NCBI GenBank assembly: GCA_021808665.1
Contig: JAKBBA010000019.1
Span: 3,989 to 67,988 of the forward strand
Direction of reading: 5' to 3'
Length of the DNA stretch: 64,000 bases
Source of the DNA: Actinomycetes bacterium
GTDB taxonomy: Bacteria > Actinomycetota > Acidimicrobiia > Acidimicrobiales > Palsa-688
Notes under the pieces: generated by a model
The model's database searches: none
What the model was told of the DNA's origin: nothing
The model's input: the letters and a program-made list of their open reading frames with translations, nothing else
Shown here: positions 54,162-63,213 of the stretch, piece after piece
Numbering within the stretch: position 1 is the first letter of the stretch
How the letters are laid out: each line of letters begins with the position of its first letter
Program-made: the position numbers and the translations under genes

Positions 54162-56099
54162 CTAATCTCCTTGGCGTATTGAAGCGGTTGAAACCTTGGC
54201 TGGAATTGCAGGCCGTTGACGCATGAAACAACGTTTGTCGATTGGCGCCAGGTCACTGGTCCGCACCAGGTACAGGGCTCCGTCGTAGGAGGCGGCCAGT
54301 AAGCCTTCCCGGGTGGCAACCAGGGAGCTGATCCCATTGAATGCGAGCGGCACTTGGCAAAGCGAGCCACTTTCGGCATGGAACCCGACGAGGTCGCCCC
54401 AGTAGGTCCCAACGACTACCAGGCCTTCGGCCCCACAAACGACCACGGTTTTCGGCGATTGCTTCGGGAGAGCGACGCACGCAAGCAGGTCTCCGCTGAG
54501 CACGTCCCATCTGCGGATCGTGAAATCACGCCCTACGGTGTAGCAGGACAGCCCTTCTTCGCTTGCGGCTACATCGTTGACGATGTCAGGATGGGCCGGA
54601 ATTGTCCTCAACAGCTCGCCGGCTAGGGTCCAGGTGCTGAGGGTGCCGTCTGCAGCAACGCTGACCCCGAGCTTCTGACCGCACAGCAAAGAGAGTGACT
54701 TTGCTGCACCACTGTGACAGCGTTGCTTCCACCTTATGCTGCCGTCTCGTCGCAGGCGAATGATGTTTCCGGAATACGTCGCGACGAAGGCGTCGCCTTC
54801 CGCTTCCCCACTCATAGCAATTGCGATTGAATTGATCGGTCCTTCTCCCAGAGCGATCGTGTTGCTCAGCCGGAGGCCACCCTCGGACAAGTCGAAGACT
54901 AGGACACGGTGATCGTGCGTCCCTGCAAGGATATGGTTGCCGGAAATAGCAACGGCGTTCATTAAAATCCTCGGGCAGGTCTCGTAGACGGAGGGCTCCG
55001 AGAGCCGGCCGCTTAACAGCGTTCCCTGGCGAACAATACCGTCGTCCGAGACGGTCACGTAGGTCCCGTCGGAGACGGCCAGGTCGTTGAGACACGGGTT
55101 AGGCTTTCCGGGACCGACCCTTTGCGCGCACGTCTTCACTTCTGCGGGTTCTCCTGCGAGGTCCCAACGGAGAAGATCGCCATCGAAGGTGCCACCCAGC
55201 ACGAACGAGCCGTCTGTAGAGAATATAAGCGAGCGCTCCCATACAGTTGGGGAGTATTGCAACTCACGAGCCATGGTGAAGCCGTCTGCGAACCACAGGA
55301 ATAGCCGCTGATCGTAGGCGGCGGACAGGATGTCGCCGGTGCGCGGATTGACGGCTACTTTCTTGATTCCGGAAGCGTGGGCGGAGTGGTCCAAGAGCTC
55401 GTTGCCTGACTCAGAATCAAAGACACGAATGTGCCCGTCGTCGGACCCAAGAACGACCCGATGCCGGAGTCTGTCAACGTCACAGGTGTCGGTCTCGACG
55501 TCGAAGGGGCCGATGGTCAGTACTAAATGTCCCGTGCTGATGTCCCACTTCCGCAAGGTCATGTCGTCGCCTGAAGACCAGATCGCGCCGTCAAGGTAGG
55601 ACACTGATAATGCGTCCTTCTCATGGCCGGCGAATTGTCGCTCAAGATCCCCGGTGAGGAGGTCCCAAAGAATCAGCCGGTGATCTCTAGACGCTGACAC
55701 CCCATGGGTGGCGTCGACATAGGCGAAGCTCTCGACGTCGTCCTCGTGACCTATAAGGATGCCGGTACAGGCCCTTGCGCGGGGATCCCATACCCGGAGC
55801 GTATGATCCGACGAGCAGCTGACCATCGTCCTCCCGTCCGGCGAGGCGGCGATGGCGTTTACCAAGTGGTCGTGGTACCCGAGCACCTCGATGGCGCAGG
55901 TATCAAGGTGAGCTAGGCCGACGGCTCCGTCGTATCCGGCCGTGCCGGCCAGGAGCGTCCCAGGTATGTGGGCAGCCCCGGTCACGGGGCCCCGATGGTG
56001 GTCGAAGGTAGCGATCGCTCCTACCGGCAGGGCCACGGTGGCCTCATGCGAGGTGGCGGTAGTGACCAGAGACCGGGCCGGGGATGGTACGAACGCCAT
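54162..56099 (-). CDS. WD40-repeat beta-propeller protein
   Basis: 645 residues almost entirely of WD40 blades, enough for two seven-bladed propellers. Blade signatures: SSDHTLRVWDPRARA, SRDHRLILWDLLTGD, SGDDMTLRKWDISTG, AYDQRLFLWFADG, GRDFTIRRWDVLSG. There is no kinase, protease or membrane domain, so it is a scaffold or an enzyme of unusual type. WD-repeat proteins of this kind accompany GTP cyclohydrolase II in toxoflavin clusters (ToxC), where the role is unclear. It begins with ATG at 56099 behind GAGGAAGG and has its own strong promoter. Confidence 0.85.
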   Translation of the reverse strand: MAFVPSPARSLVTTATSHEATVALPVGAIATFDHHRGPVTGAAHIPGTLLAGTAGYDGAVGLAHLDTCAIEVLGYHDHLVNAIAASPDGRTMVSCSSDHTLRVWDPRARACTGILIGHEDDVESFAYVDATHGVSASRDHRLILWDLLTGDLERQFAGHEKDALSVSYLDGAIWSSGDDMTLRKWDISTGHLVLTIGPFDVETDTCDVDRLRHRVVLGSDDGHIRVFDSESGNELLDHSAHASGIKKVAVNPRTGDILSAAYDQRLFLWFADGFTMARELQYSPTVWERSLIFSTDGSFVLGGTFDGDLLRWDLAGEPAEVKTCAQRVGPGKPNPCLNDLAVSDGTYVTVSDDGIVRQGTLLSGRLSEPSVYETCPRILMNAVAISGNHILAGTHDHRVLVFDLSEGGLRLSNTIALGEGPINSIAIAMSGEAEGDAFVATYSGNIIRLRRDGSIRWKQRCHSGAAKSLSLLCGQKLGVSVAADGTLSTWTLAGELLRTIPAHPDIVNDVAASEEGLSCYTVGRDFTIRRWDVLSGDLLACVALPKQSPKTVVVCGAEGLVVVGTYWGDLVGFHAESGSLCQVPLAFNGISSLVATREGLLAASYDGALYLVRTSDLAPIDKRCFMRQRPAIPAKVSTASIRQGD

Positions 56100-56114
56100 G
56101 AGTAGAGCCTTCCT

Positions 56115-56159
56115 CTAGACGGTCCCTCTAGTATACTTGATCTCATGGTCATCCGTCAA
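56115..56159 (-). promoter_or_regulatory. Promoter and operator A for the WD40 operon
   Basis: Leftward -35 TTGACG (complement of 56154-56159), 18-bp spacer, -10 TATACT (complement of 56130-56135). Operator A, CTAGAC-GGTCC-CTCTAG at 56115-56131, an imperfect inverted repeat (5 of 6 matched), overlaps the end of the -10 box and the start region. A bound regulator would block this promoter. Operator B at 57014 has the same arms and 5-base spacer. Confidence 0.72.
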
Positions 56160-56185
56160 CCAGCGCATGTGAGTCGTTGGAGGCT

Positions 56186-56803
56186 GTGAGAGAGAGCCTC
56201 CCCCCCCCCAGCCGACGGTCTGCGATCATGGAGGCAGCGCTGCCCCTCTTCTTGGTCCGGGGAGTTGCGGCGACGTCGACTGACGACATACGCCGGGGCT
56301 CCGACTGCAGTGTGGGCAGCTTCTACCACTGGTTCCGCAGCAAGGCAGCCGTAGCGGCGGCGATCTATCTTGAGGCGCTGCAGGAGGTCTCGCAACAGGC
56401 GCTCGCGGACTTCCTGTCCGACCGACCTGCAGAGCAGACCATCCGCACTGCAGTCGAAAACTACCTCGCGTGGGTGAAGGCGAACCCTGACAAGGCGACG
56501 TTCCTGCTCCACTGTCGCGAGCCAGAAGTCGTTGCCATCTCCGGCGACCAAGCGGCCGCCGTGAACCAGGTTCTTCTCGGAGGGCTCACTAGCTGGCTTG
56601 TCATCAAGGCCAAGGCGGGCGAGGTTCGCCCGCTTGATACCGCGGTCTTCATGGCGGTGTGTACGGGCCCGTCGCAGGAGTTCGCCCGGATGTGGCTAGC
56701 CACAGCTCGCGACTCGACTACCCTAACGAAGGCGGCCTCGGCACTGGGCCACGCGGCCGTTCGGTCGCTATGCGTCGCTCGGACGGGCCAACCTCCCCAG
56801 TAG
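56186..56803 (+). CDS. TetR-family transcriptional regulator
   Basis: 205 residues from GTG at 56186 (TTG at 56177 also possible; both starts are weak). N-terminal TetR helix-turn-helix: AIMEAALPLFLVRGVAATST, DDIRRGSDCSVGSFYHWFRSK. The C-terminal ligand-binding part starts near residue 60. A run of 10 C (56200-56209) encodes LPPP near the N-terminus, so indels there would shift the frame before the DNA-binding domain. It lies between the two operators and is the likely repressor of both operons. Confidence 0.87.
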   Translation: MRESLPPPSRRSAIMEAALPLFLVRGVAATSTDDIRRGSDCSVGSFYHWFRSKAAVAAAIYLEALQEVSQQALADFLSDRPAEQTIRTAVENYLAWVKANPDKATFLLHCREPEVVAISGDQAAAVNQVLLGGLTSWLVIKAKAGEVRPLDTAVFMAVCTGPSQEFARMWLATARDSTTLTKAASALGHAAVRSLCVARTGQPPQ

Positions 56804-57013
56804 AAGCTTGGCCTCGCAGCGGGCGACACCCTGGAGCGGGAACGCAGGACTCGTGCTGGCAGGTGTCTCGTGCAACCGACTGGCTGACCATGCCCGTCGG
56901 CGATCGGCAAACGCACGGCAGCCGGAGCGAGGCCGTGTAGCGCAGCCAGGCTCAACTTCGCCGATGTTAGCCCTTGACAGGTGCCTGAGGTCGCGGCAGT
57001 CTATGGACAGGGC
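56804..57013. other. Gap between TetR gene and methyltransferase operon
   Basis: 210 bases with TTGACA at 56974-56979, a possible -35 element without a well-spaced -10. No gene supported. The operator B follows at 57014. Confidence 0.4.
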
Positions 57014-57030
57014 TAGAGCATCCCTCTAGA
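57014..57030. promoter_or_regulatory. Operator B, perfect palindrome upstream of the methyltransferase operon
   Basis: CTAGAG, 5-base spacer CATCC, CTCTAG: perfect 6-bp inverted repeat, 86 bases before the ATG at 57117. Shares arms and TCCCTCTAG core with operator A. A further CTAG follows at 57039-57042. This is the second likely TetR binding site. Confidence 0.75.
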
Positions 57031-57116
57031 GGTACCATCTAGTTTCAGCCGGCCCTCAGGACACCACGTCCACCTCCGGCAACTCGGGGCTCAACAAGCG
57101 AAACCGGGAGGATCAC

Positions 57117-57845
57117 ATGGCAGTAGCAACGGAGACCAAACCACGGGTGGCCGGGCAGGGGATCGTTGTCGATGGTTCCTGGTCCTTCGCTGGCGACGTG
57201 CCGAGGGCGTTCGTTGACCACGTTCGCTGTTCTGTGCCCGGCTACGACGAGTGCCACCAGCTGGTCTGTGACGTGGCCACCTTCTTCTCAAAGCCTGGCT
57301 GCACGGTGTACGAACTCGGGACCTCGACAGGTGAGCTTCTACGCGAATTGGCCATGCGCCTCGGCCCGACTTCCCGCTGCATCGGTGTCGATATCGAACC
57401 TAGTATGATAACCGTTGCGAAGGAGCACTGCGCCGGGACGCGACAGGTCGAGCTAGTGTGCGCCGATGTCTGCGACCTCGACTACGAGCCGGCCGACTTC
57501 ATCGTTAGTTATCTGACACTGCAGTTTGTCTCGAGGACCCAGCGAGCGCAGCTCCTGAGAACGCTTCGGAACTCGCTCAAGCCTGGTGGTGGACTCTTTG
57601 TCTTCGAGAAACTTCGGGTTGCGGACCCGCGGCTGTCCGACCTCACGAATGCGCTGTATTACGACTTCAAGTTAGGGATGGGCCTGAGCGGCGATGAAAT
57701 CATCAACAAAGCCCGGAGCCTGGCCTTAACAATGGATGCTCAGACGTCCTCCGAGAACATCGCAATGCTCCGCGACGCCGGCTTCTCCGGCGTCGAGCCT
57801 ATCTGTAGGCATCTCTGCTACGAGGGGTACATAGCACTTGCCTGA
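57117..57845 (+). CDS. SAM-dependent methyltransferase (CmoA-like)
   Basis: 242 residues, ATG at 57117 behind GGGAGGA. Motif I is VYELGTSTGELLREL; the preceding FVDHVRCSVPGYDECHQLV resembles CmoA-type enzymes, which bind SAM or carboxy-SAM. Motif II region VGVDIEPSMI, later VSYLTLQFVSRTQRAQLLRTL and FVFEKLRVADPRLSDLTN follow. It starts the rightward operon. It would methylate a nitrogen, oxygen or carbon of the cluster product; carboxymethyl transfer is also possible in this subfamily. Confidence 0.82.
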   Translation: MAVATETKPRVAGQGIVVDGSWSFAGDVPRAFVDHVRCSVPGYDECHQLVCDVATFFSKPGCTVYELGTSTGELLRELAMRLGPTSRCIGVDIEPSMITVAKEHCAGTRQVELVCADVCDLDYEPADFIVSYLTLQFVSRTQRAQLLRTLRNSLKPGGGLFVFEKLRVADPRLSDLTNALYYDFKLGMGLSGDEIINKARSLALTMDAQTSSENIAMLRDAGFSGVEPICRHLCYEGYIALA

Positions 57846-58986
57846 CACGATCCCCCCCAACAGCGCTCCAGCTCGACACGCCACGGAGTCCTCCGCGGTC
57901 GAAGAACTCGACGTGATCTTACGGCACGGAATGACCTGCTTGATGGTAGACCTAGGAAACCGGTGCGGGTTCTGGGATGTGCTAGACACCGAAGCGCGCA
58001 CCAGCGAGCACCTGGCGGCGAGGATTCAAGGCGAACCCCGCTACTTTTACGAATGGCTCGGCGCAGTCGTAAGCGCTGGGCTCGTTGTACTCGACGCTGA
58101 GGACAGATACCGACTGATGCCTGAGTACAAGGCAGCGTTGTCCCGACGTAGTGACACGAGTGTCGCCGACACAGCAGGGCTTGTCGTTGAGCTCGCGCAC
58201 CACGTCCCGCGTGTGGCCGAGCACGTGAGAACGGGCGGCGGAATATCTTACGCCAACCGGCATCCAGGCGTGTCCGAGGTCTTCGATCGCCTAAACAAAA
58301 ACGTCTATGACACTTCTCTGCACCAGATCCTCGAATTAGTGCCGGGCTTACAGGAGGTTCTCGAATATGGAACGGTGGCCGACATCGGGTGCGGCACCGG
58401 GCGGGTCGTTCGTCTGTTGGCCGAGCGCCATCCGAACGGAACCTTCATAGGATACGACAATCTTCCGGCCTCCATAGAGGCGGCAAGGGCCGAAGCGCAA
58501 ATGTCCGGCCTTGAGAATGTTCGCTTTGAAGTCGGTGATATCGGAGATATTGCCGCCCCCACCATGTGCGATGCCGTATTGGCGTTTGAGGTCATCCATA
58601 ATCTAAGTCGGCCTCACGCCACCGTCGAGAGGGTCCACACGATGTTACGACCCGGTGGGCTTTTTGTCATGTATGAGGCGAATGCTTCCGGAGACCTGCA
58701 ACTGGACAAGGGCCTCTCCTGGGCATCGGATCTCTACGCTTTCAGCACCCTGTCTTGTGTCGGAGTGTCGCTTGCAGAAGGTGGCCCAGGTCTCGGTGCA
58801 ATGTGGGGCAATACCGGCGCAACCGCGCTTCTCGCCGATCATGGCTTCAGCCCAGTTCGCGTTGACGTCGTGCCAAGCGACACCTCACGGGCACTCTTCT
58901 CGGCCCGGGCCTTGCCACTCGGCGTCGGCGGCGCCGTCAGCTTTCGATCACCGTCCGGTGAGACCAGTGTCGAGTCACATGGATAG
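57838..58986 (+). CDS. SAM-dependent methyltransferase with N-terminal winged helix
   Basis: 382 residues; TTG at 57838 overlaps the first methyltransferase by 8 bp (start uncertain). The N-terminal ~120 residues resemble a dimerisation or winged-helix domain (LGNRCGFWDVLDTEARTSEH, IQGEPRYFYEWLGAVVSAG). The SAM motif is VADIGCGTGRVVRLLAE, followed by IGYDNLPASIEAARAEA and AVLAFEVIHNLSRPHATV. It is like O- or N-methyltransferases of antibiotic pathways. Its C-terminal stretch overlaps the start of the next gene. Confidence 0.85.
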   Translation: MPDTIPPNSAPARHATESSAVEELDVILRHGMTCLMVDLGNRCGFWDVLDTEARTSEHLAARIQGEPRYFYEWLGAVVSAGLVVLDAEDRYRLMPEYKAALSRRSDTSVADTAGLVVELAHHVPRVAEHVRTGGGISYANRHPGVSEVFDRLNKNVYDTSLHQILELVPGLQEVLEYGTVADIGCGTGRVVRLLAERHPNGTFIGYDNLPASIEAARAEAQMSGLENVRFEVGDIGDIAAPTMCDAVLAFEVIHNLSRPHATVERVHTMLRPGGLFVMYEANASGDLQLDKGLSWASDLYAFSTLSCVGVSLAEGGPGLGAMWGNTGATALLADHGFSPVRVDVVPSDTSRALFSARALPLGVGGAVSFRSPSGETSVESHG

Positions 58987-60190
58987 ACCCCCCTCTGACC
59001 CCAGCGAAGAGGCGGTCTTGCACTACCGGTGCAAGGTTCGTTCCGTGGTCGCTCCGTTCGAAGTGGAGGTACCTGCCTGGGAAACGGACGGGCACCTTCC
59101 GCGCTCACTGTTTCAGACGCTCGGCGCGGAAGGCCTCTTCCGGGAGCGTTGGAGCGCGGGAGCCCGGGGCGGTCTTCGGCTCGCGCACGCCCTCGTGCAA
59201 GAACTTGCGATCGTAAATTTCGGAGCAGCCCTTGCCGTCTCCATTCACATGGAACTCTTCATCCACGCATTGCGACTGAGCCGGGAGTCTGAATTGTCGG
59301 CCCTCCTGGATAGCGCCCTCGCCGGGGATTGTGTGGGATGCTTTGCTGCGACTGAACGGACAGGCGGATCGGACCTTGGGTCCCTGACGTGCAGGGCACA
59401 GGCCGCCCCCAAGGGAGTTCGAATAGTCGGCAGCAAGTGCTACGTCACGAACGCGGGAACTGCGACTCATGCCCTGATTGTGTGCCAGGAAAACCCGGGC
59501 AGGGTCGGTGTCCAGCTGGTCGTGAGTGACCTCAGCGGCGAGGGTGTGATGATCGATCGGTACATCCCGACGACCGGAGTTCGCTCGGCCGATACCGCAG
59601 AGTTGCGCTTTGACCAGTACGTTCCGGGGAGCAACCTCCTCTGTACCGGCAACCGTGCGTTACGAACCACATTCGCCCTCTTAGATTTCGAACGGTTAGC
59701 CGCGGCGAGCGCCCTGCTTGCGATAGCCCGACACGCCTTCACACTGTCCCGGGCGTACCTCCGGGCCCGCCACCAGTTCGGGCAGAGACTGATGGATCAT
59801 CAGGCGCTCCGCCACCGGCTGGCGGATCGCTGGGTAGCCATCCAGTCGGTGGATTCGCACTATCAGCGCGTTACCGATCTCGCAGCATCTGGCCATGTCG
59901 CCAGCGGGCAGATCGCTGGGCTCAAGCTCTCAGCGGCGGCGATGGCGCAATCGACGGTGGACGAGGCCATCCAGTTTTTCGGCGCTCGAGGCTATACCGA
60001 GGACTTCCCCCTCGCCCGGATGGCACGAGATGTCCGACTTACCAGAATTGGGGGGGGCACTGACGAAATGATGCGGGAAATTATTTCCAGAGGCCTGGAC
60101 CGGCCGGATGCACGTGGCGAGGAGTTGCTCGCAGCATATGAGGGGCCGGCGCCTGGGCGACCCCTACCTGAGGGGCTTCAAAGCGCGTGA
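58979..60190 (+). CDS. Acyl-CoA/acyl-ACP dehydrogenase
   Basis: 403 residues from the ATG at 58979, overlapping the previous gene by 8 bp; the open frame to 58655 is a shadow. Family marks: GCFAATERTGGSDLGSL, RIVGSKCYVTNAGTATHAL, LLDFERLAAASALLAIA with the Glu that is the catalytic base in isovaleryl-type enzymes, and DVRLTRIGGGTDEMMREII. It would introduce a double bond into an acyl chain carried on CoA or, given the neighbours, on the ACP. FAD-binding residues are consistent with an active enzyme. Confidence 0.88.
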   Translation: MDRPPSDPSEEAVLHYRCKVRSVVAPFEVEVPAWETDGHLPRSLFQTLGAEGLFRERWSAGARGGLRLAHALVQELAIVNFGAALAVSIHMELFIHALRLSRESELSALLDSALAGDCVGCFAATERTGGSDLGSLTCRAQAAPKGVRIVGSKCYVTNAGTATHALIVCQENPGRVGVQLVVSDLSGEGVMIDRYIPTTGVRSADTAELRFDQYVPGSNLLCTGNRALRTTFALLDFERLAAASALLAIARHAFTLSRAYLRARHQFGQRLMDHQALRHRLADRWVAIQSVDSHYQRVTDLAASGHVASGQIAGLKLSAAAMAQSTVDEAIQFFGARGYTEDFPLARMARDVRLTRIGGGTDEMMREIISRGLDRPDARGEELLAAYEGPAPGRPLPEGLQSA

Positions 60191-61881
60191 CGTCCGTCCC
60201 TATGGCGACGAACACCCTCTTGCAGTGGCTGGATACGCCCAGCCGGGACCACGGCATCTGGTTCTATGGCGGGGCGGACAGCTGGAGCTTCGAGAGCTAC
60301 GAAAGCCTGGCCGCAAAGGCCCGCACTGTCGCTCTGCGGCTTCGGCAGCTCGGCGTAGACGACGATACGATCGTTGTCATCTCGCTCCGGCGGCCGCTGG
60401 ACTTCGTGGCCGGCTTTTTCGGAGCCATGATGCTCGGCGCAACCCCGGCTCCGGTGGCTCCCCTATCGGCAACCAGGGTGGACTGGCGCACGACAAATCT
60501 TCGCCACGCAATCGACACCGTCGAGGCGAACCCCGGAACGAGGGCCTTCGTCGTCGCCGATCCAGACGTTATTGGCGAACTCGGTTCGACCGGCCAGTTT
60601 CGGACACCAAGTTTCGCCATGGACTTGGCAGCAGATAGCGGCTCGTTCGATGGCGCAATCCTCGCTCCCTCAATGGGGCTGCTTCAGCTCACCTCGGGCA
60701 CAACCGGTACTCCCAAGGCGATACGGGTACCGATGACCGCCTTGATGGCTAACATATGGAGCATCCACGAGTGGCTTGGCCAGGACGAGACCATGGCCTG
60801 GGCGTCGTGGATGCCTCTTTATCACGACATGGGCCTCATAGGCTGCCTGCTGTCGCCTCTTGCGGCCGGGGCCGACGTACATCTGATGACCGCTGAACAA
60901 TTCATCAGGTCACCGTCGGCGTGGCTTCGGGCGTTGGGCAGAAATGGCTGTGTCTTCAGTGGCACAACAAACTTTGGTCTGGATATCGTCAGTCGGCGAG
61001 TTCGAGCCCGAGACCTCGAGGGGTGTGACTTCAGTGGACTTCGTTCGGTCGTCGTCGGTGCTGAGAGAATCGATCCCCTGTCGCTAAGCCGGTTTGTCGA
61101 GGTGACAGAGAACTCCGGCTTTGAGATGTCTATGCTGTGCCCTGCTTACGGGCTTGGAGAGGCAACACTTGCAGTCTGTGGGACGGTGCCCGGGACAAGC
61201 CCGACTGTTCTACGGGTTGCCCGTGATTCGCTGCAGTATCGTGGTGTCATCAAACCCGCCCACGATGGCTCCGGCGGGACCGTCGGGATCGTGAGTTGCG
61301 GGAGGCCGCTCCCCGGGGTCGACGTTGCAATCTGGAGCGGCGAGGATCCCTCCGAGGAAATGGTCCTTGGGGAGATCGTCGTCACGGCTCCTTCCGTGGC
61401 AGCTGGATACCTTGGTGGTCGACAAGACGAGGGCGGACCGAAGGATGGTTGCGTGCGGACGGGCGACATCGGGTTTCTCTCGAATGGGGAACTCTTCCTC
61501 GTCGGCCGAATGGGTGACGGCATCAAGCGGTACGGAAGATGGATCTTCGCCGAGGACATCGACATCACACTGAGGCGCCTCCTGGGACCAACGGCTCGTG
61601 CCGCTGCGCTGCTTGGGACAGCGAGCGGTAGCGACCTCGTGGTCGCGCTCGTGGAGGGCATTGATCAGGAAACCGCAGGCCGACTAGGCGAAGCGTTACT
61701 AACGGCCGTCGGTTGCTGCGACATCGAAGTCCGAGACGTTCCCCGGCACTCGATCCTCAGGACGACCAGCGGCAAGGTACGGCGACGAATTCTGTGGGAC
61801 AGGCTTACGCGAGGGGAGCTGCCTGGACGTACGCAGTGGGCCTCCTTGCGCGACGGCATGGTGGAAGGAACGGGGCGTTGA
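60187..61881 (+). CDS. Fatty acyl-AMP ligase (FAAL-type)
   Basis: 564 residues. GTG at 60187 overlaps the previous stop (GTGA). Adenylate-forming motifs: LTSGTTGTPKA (about 167), SWMPLYHDMGLIG (about 206, typical of FAALs), PAYGLGEATLAVCG and DGCVRTGDIGFLSNGELFLVG. FAALs activate fatty acids as acyl-AMP and pass them to an ACP rather than CoA. The C-terminal lid includes KRYGRWIFAEDID. The next gene encodes that ACP. A polar N-terminus and complete length suggest activity. Confidence 0.9.
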   Translation: MTSVPMATNTLLQWLDTPSRDHGIWFYGGADSWSFESYESLAAKARTVALRLRQLGVDDDTIVVISLRRPLDFVAGFFGAMMLGATPAPVAPLSATRVDWRTTNLRHAIDTVEANPGTRAFVVADPDVIGELGSTGQFRTPSFAMDLAADSGSFDGAILAPSMGLLQLTSGTTGTPKAIRVPMTALMANIWSIHEWLGQDETMAWASWMPLYHDMGLIGCLLSPLAAGADVHLMTAEQFIRSPSAWLRALGRNGCVFSGTTNFGLDIVSRRVRARDLEGCDFSGLRSVVVGAERIDPLSLSRFVEVTENSGFEMSMLCPAYGLGEATLAVCGTVPGTSPTVLRVARDSLQYRGVIKPAHDGSGGTVGIVSCGRPLPGVDVAIWSGEDPSEEMVLGEIVVTAPSVAAGYLGGRQDEGGPKDGCVRTGDIGFLSNGELFLVGRMGDGIKRYGRWIFAEDIDITLRRLLGPTARAAALLGTASGSDLVVALVEGIDQETAGRLGEALLTAVGCCDIEVRDVPRHSILRTTSGKVRRRILWDRLTRGELPGRTQWASLRDGMVEGTGR

Positions 61882-62204
61882 TGCAGGACGATTCGACAGA
61901 TAGAGCCGTGTGGGATGTGCTCGTTCGCGCTGTGGAGTCCGTGGCAGGAAGGCCCGTGACGGTTCCGCTGTCAGCCGGCACACTGTTGGTAGCCGACCTT
62001 GGGTATGAGTCTTTGAACCTCATCGAACTCTCCTACGTGATCGAGACTCTGTTCGGCTTGGCGGAGCAAAGTCTCGATAGTGCGCTCACGGTAGGAAGCC
62101 TGGGCGAGGTTCTTGAGGGGGTCCTTGAGCTGCTTCACGACGGTGCGGCGCGAATCCCGAGCCCCGAGGAGGAAGCACTGATCATCAACCAGAGTGGAGT
62201 GTGA
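61881..62204 (+). CDS. Acyl carrier protein
   Basis: 107 residues, ATG sharing bases with the FAAL stop (TGATG). The phosphopantetheine site is DLGYESLNLIEL (Ser44); the usual Asp before Ser is Glu here. The helical repeats before and after are ACP-like, and the last 20 residues are an acidic tail. It probably carries the acyl chain from the ligase to the dehydrogenase and acyltransferase. Confidence 0.85.
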   Translation: MQDDSTDRAVWDVLVRAVESVAGRPVTVPLSAGTLLVADLGYESLNLIELSYVIETLFGLAEQSLDSALTVGSLGEVLEGVLELLHDGAARIPSPEEEALIINQSGV

Positions 62205-62329
62205 GACGGCGCAAGAGTCGATCGCCATCGGGCCGCAGCTCGGCCGGCGGGGGGAGGATTCGAGCCGGAGTCGCCGCGACGGTGACCTCGGCCCCGGTCG
62301 CGGCGGATCTGATCTGAAAGGGGCGGGCG

Positions 62330-63213
62330 TCAGCGCCAGATGCTCAAGCCGATGGCGCCGAACTGCTCGCTGAAGCGGCCATCGGGGGAGGCGCCGGCGA
62401 GGAGCTCGAGTAGGTCGGCGTCGAACTCGCTTAGGCGTTCACCGAAGAGGTGGGGGCCGAGCCGGACAGGGAGTAGACCGACGCCACGATCTCGTCGGCG
62501 GTGCGTTCCATGACCCAGCCGGGGACTTCCAGGCGCTGCGGTCCGGTAAAGGCCGCCGCTTTGTAGATGGTGTCCTCATGCTCGGGGGTTCCGGCGGTGA
62601 GCACGCCCTGTCCGGCCCGGTGGAGGGGGCCGAGGTAGCGGCGCACGAGTCCGGAGATCTCCTTGCGTGGTGGTTGCGGATGCGCCAGGACGTCGCCGGT
62701 GTCCACGCCTTGGTGGGTGGTGGCACCGACGTGCACCAAGGCGCCCCCGGCGGCGATCAATCGGCGAGCGGCCGCAGCGACTCGGCTGCGATTCATCCCG
62801 TGGAAGGACTGGGCGAAGCTCACCACACGCATGGGCGGAAACTCGCCGGGGAGGTCCTCGGCGCGCATGTGCACCCACCGGACGTTTCGGATCCCCTCCT
62901 GCTCGGCGCGCCGGTCGGCTTCGTCGAGCATGTCCGCATCCGCGTCAACGCCGACGGCTTCGGCGAAGTGCGGGGCAAGCAGCAGGGTCAGCGACCCGGG
63001 CCCGCAGCCGACGTCCAGCAGCCAACCGGTTCGGTCCAGGCCAAGGGCGACGACGAGGGCGTCAGCAACGCTGGCCGGGTAGGCCACCCTTCCCACCCTG
63101 TAGTAGCGCGCCGCGCCGGCATACAGCGTCGGATCCCAGCTCCACCCAGGCGACGACGCCGCACTGATCTGCTCGGCTGCCACCACCCCATGATGTCCGC
63201 TCCGCCACGGCAT
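62330..63213 (-). pseudogene. Class I SAM-dependent methyltransferase, frameshifted near 3' end
   Basis: ATG at 63213 follows AAGGAG. Motif I is LLDVGCGPGSLTLLLA, followed by VGVDADADMLDEAD and VSFAQSFHGMNRSRVAAAARRL. The open frame stops at 62431 with SAPTSSVNA, but removing the shift at the G-run (62452-62456; one G short) restores HLFGERLSEFDADLLELL and continues to FSEQFGAIGLSIWR, stop at 62330. The core is complete, so the shortened product may still fold, or the defect may be a sequencing error. Confidence 0.8.

Noticed and set aside
58655..58978. N-terminal extension of the acyl-CoA dehydrogenase frame
   Set aside because: Overlaps the methyltransferase in another frame and has no family similarity; ATG at 58979 fits.
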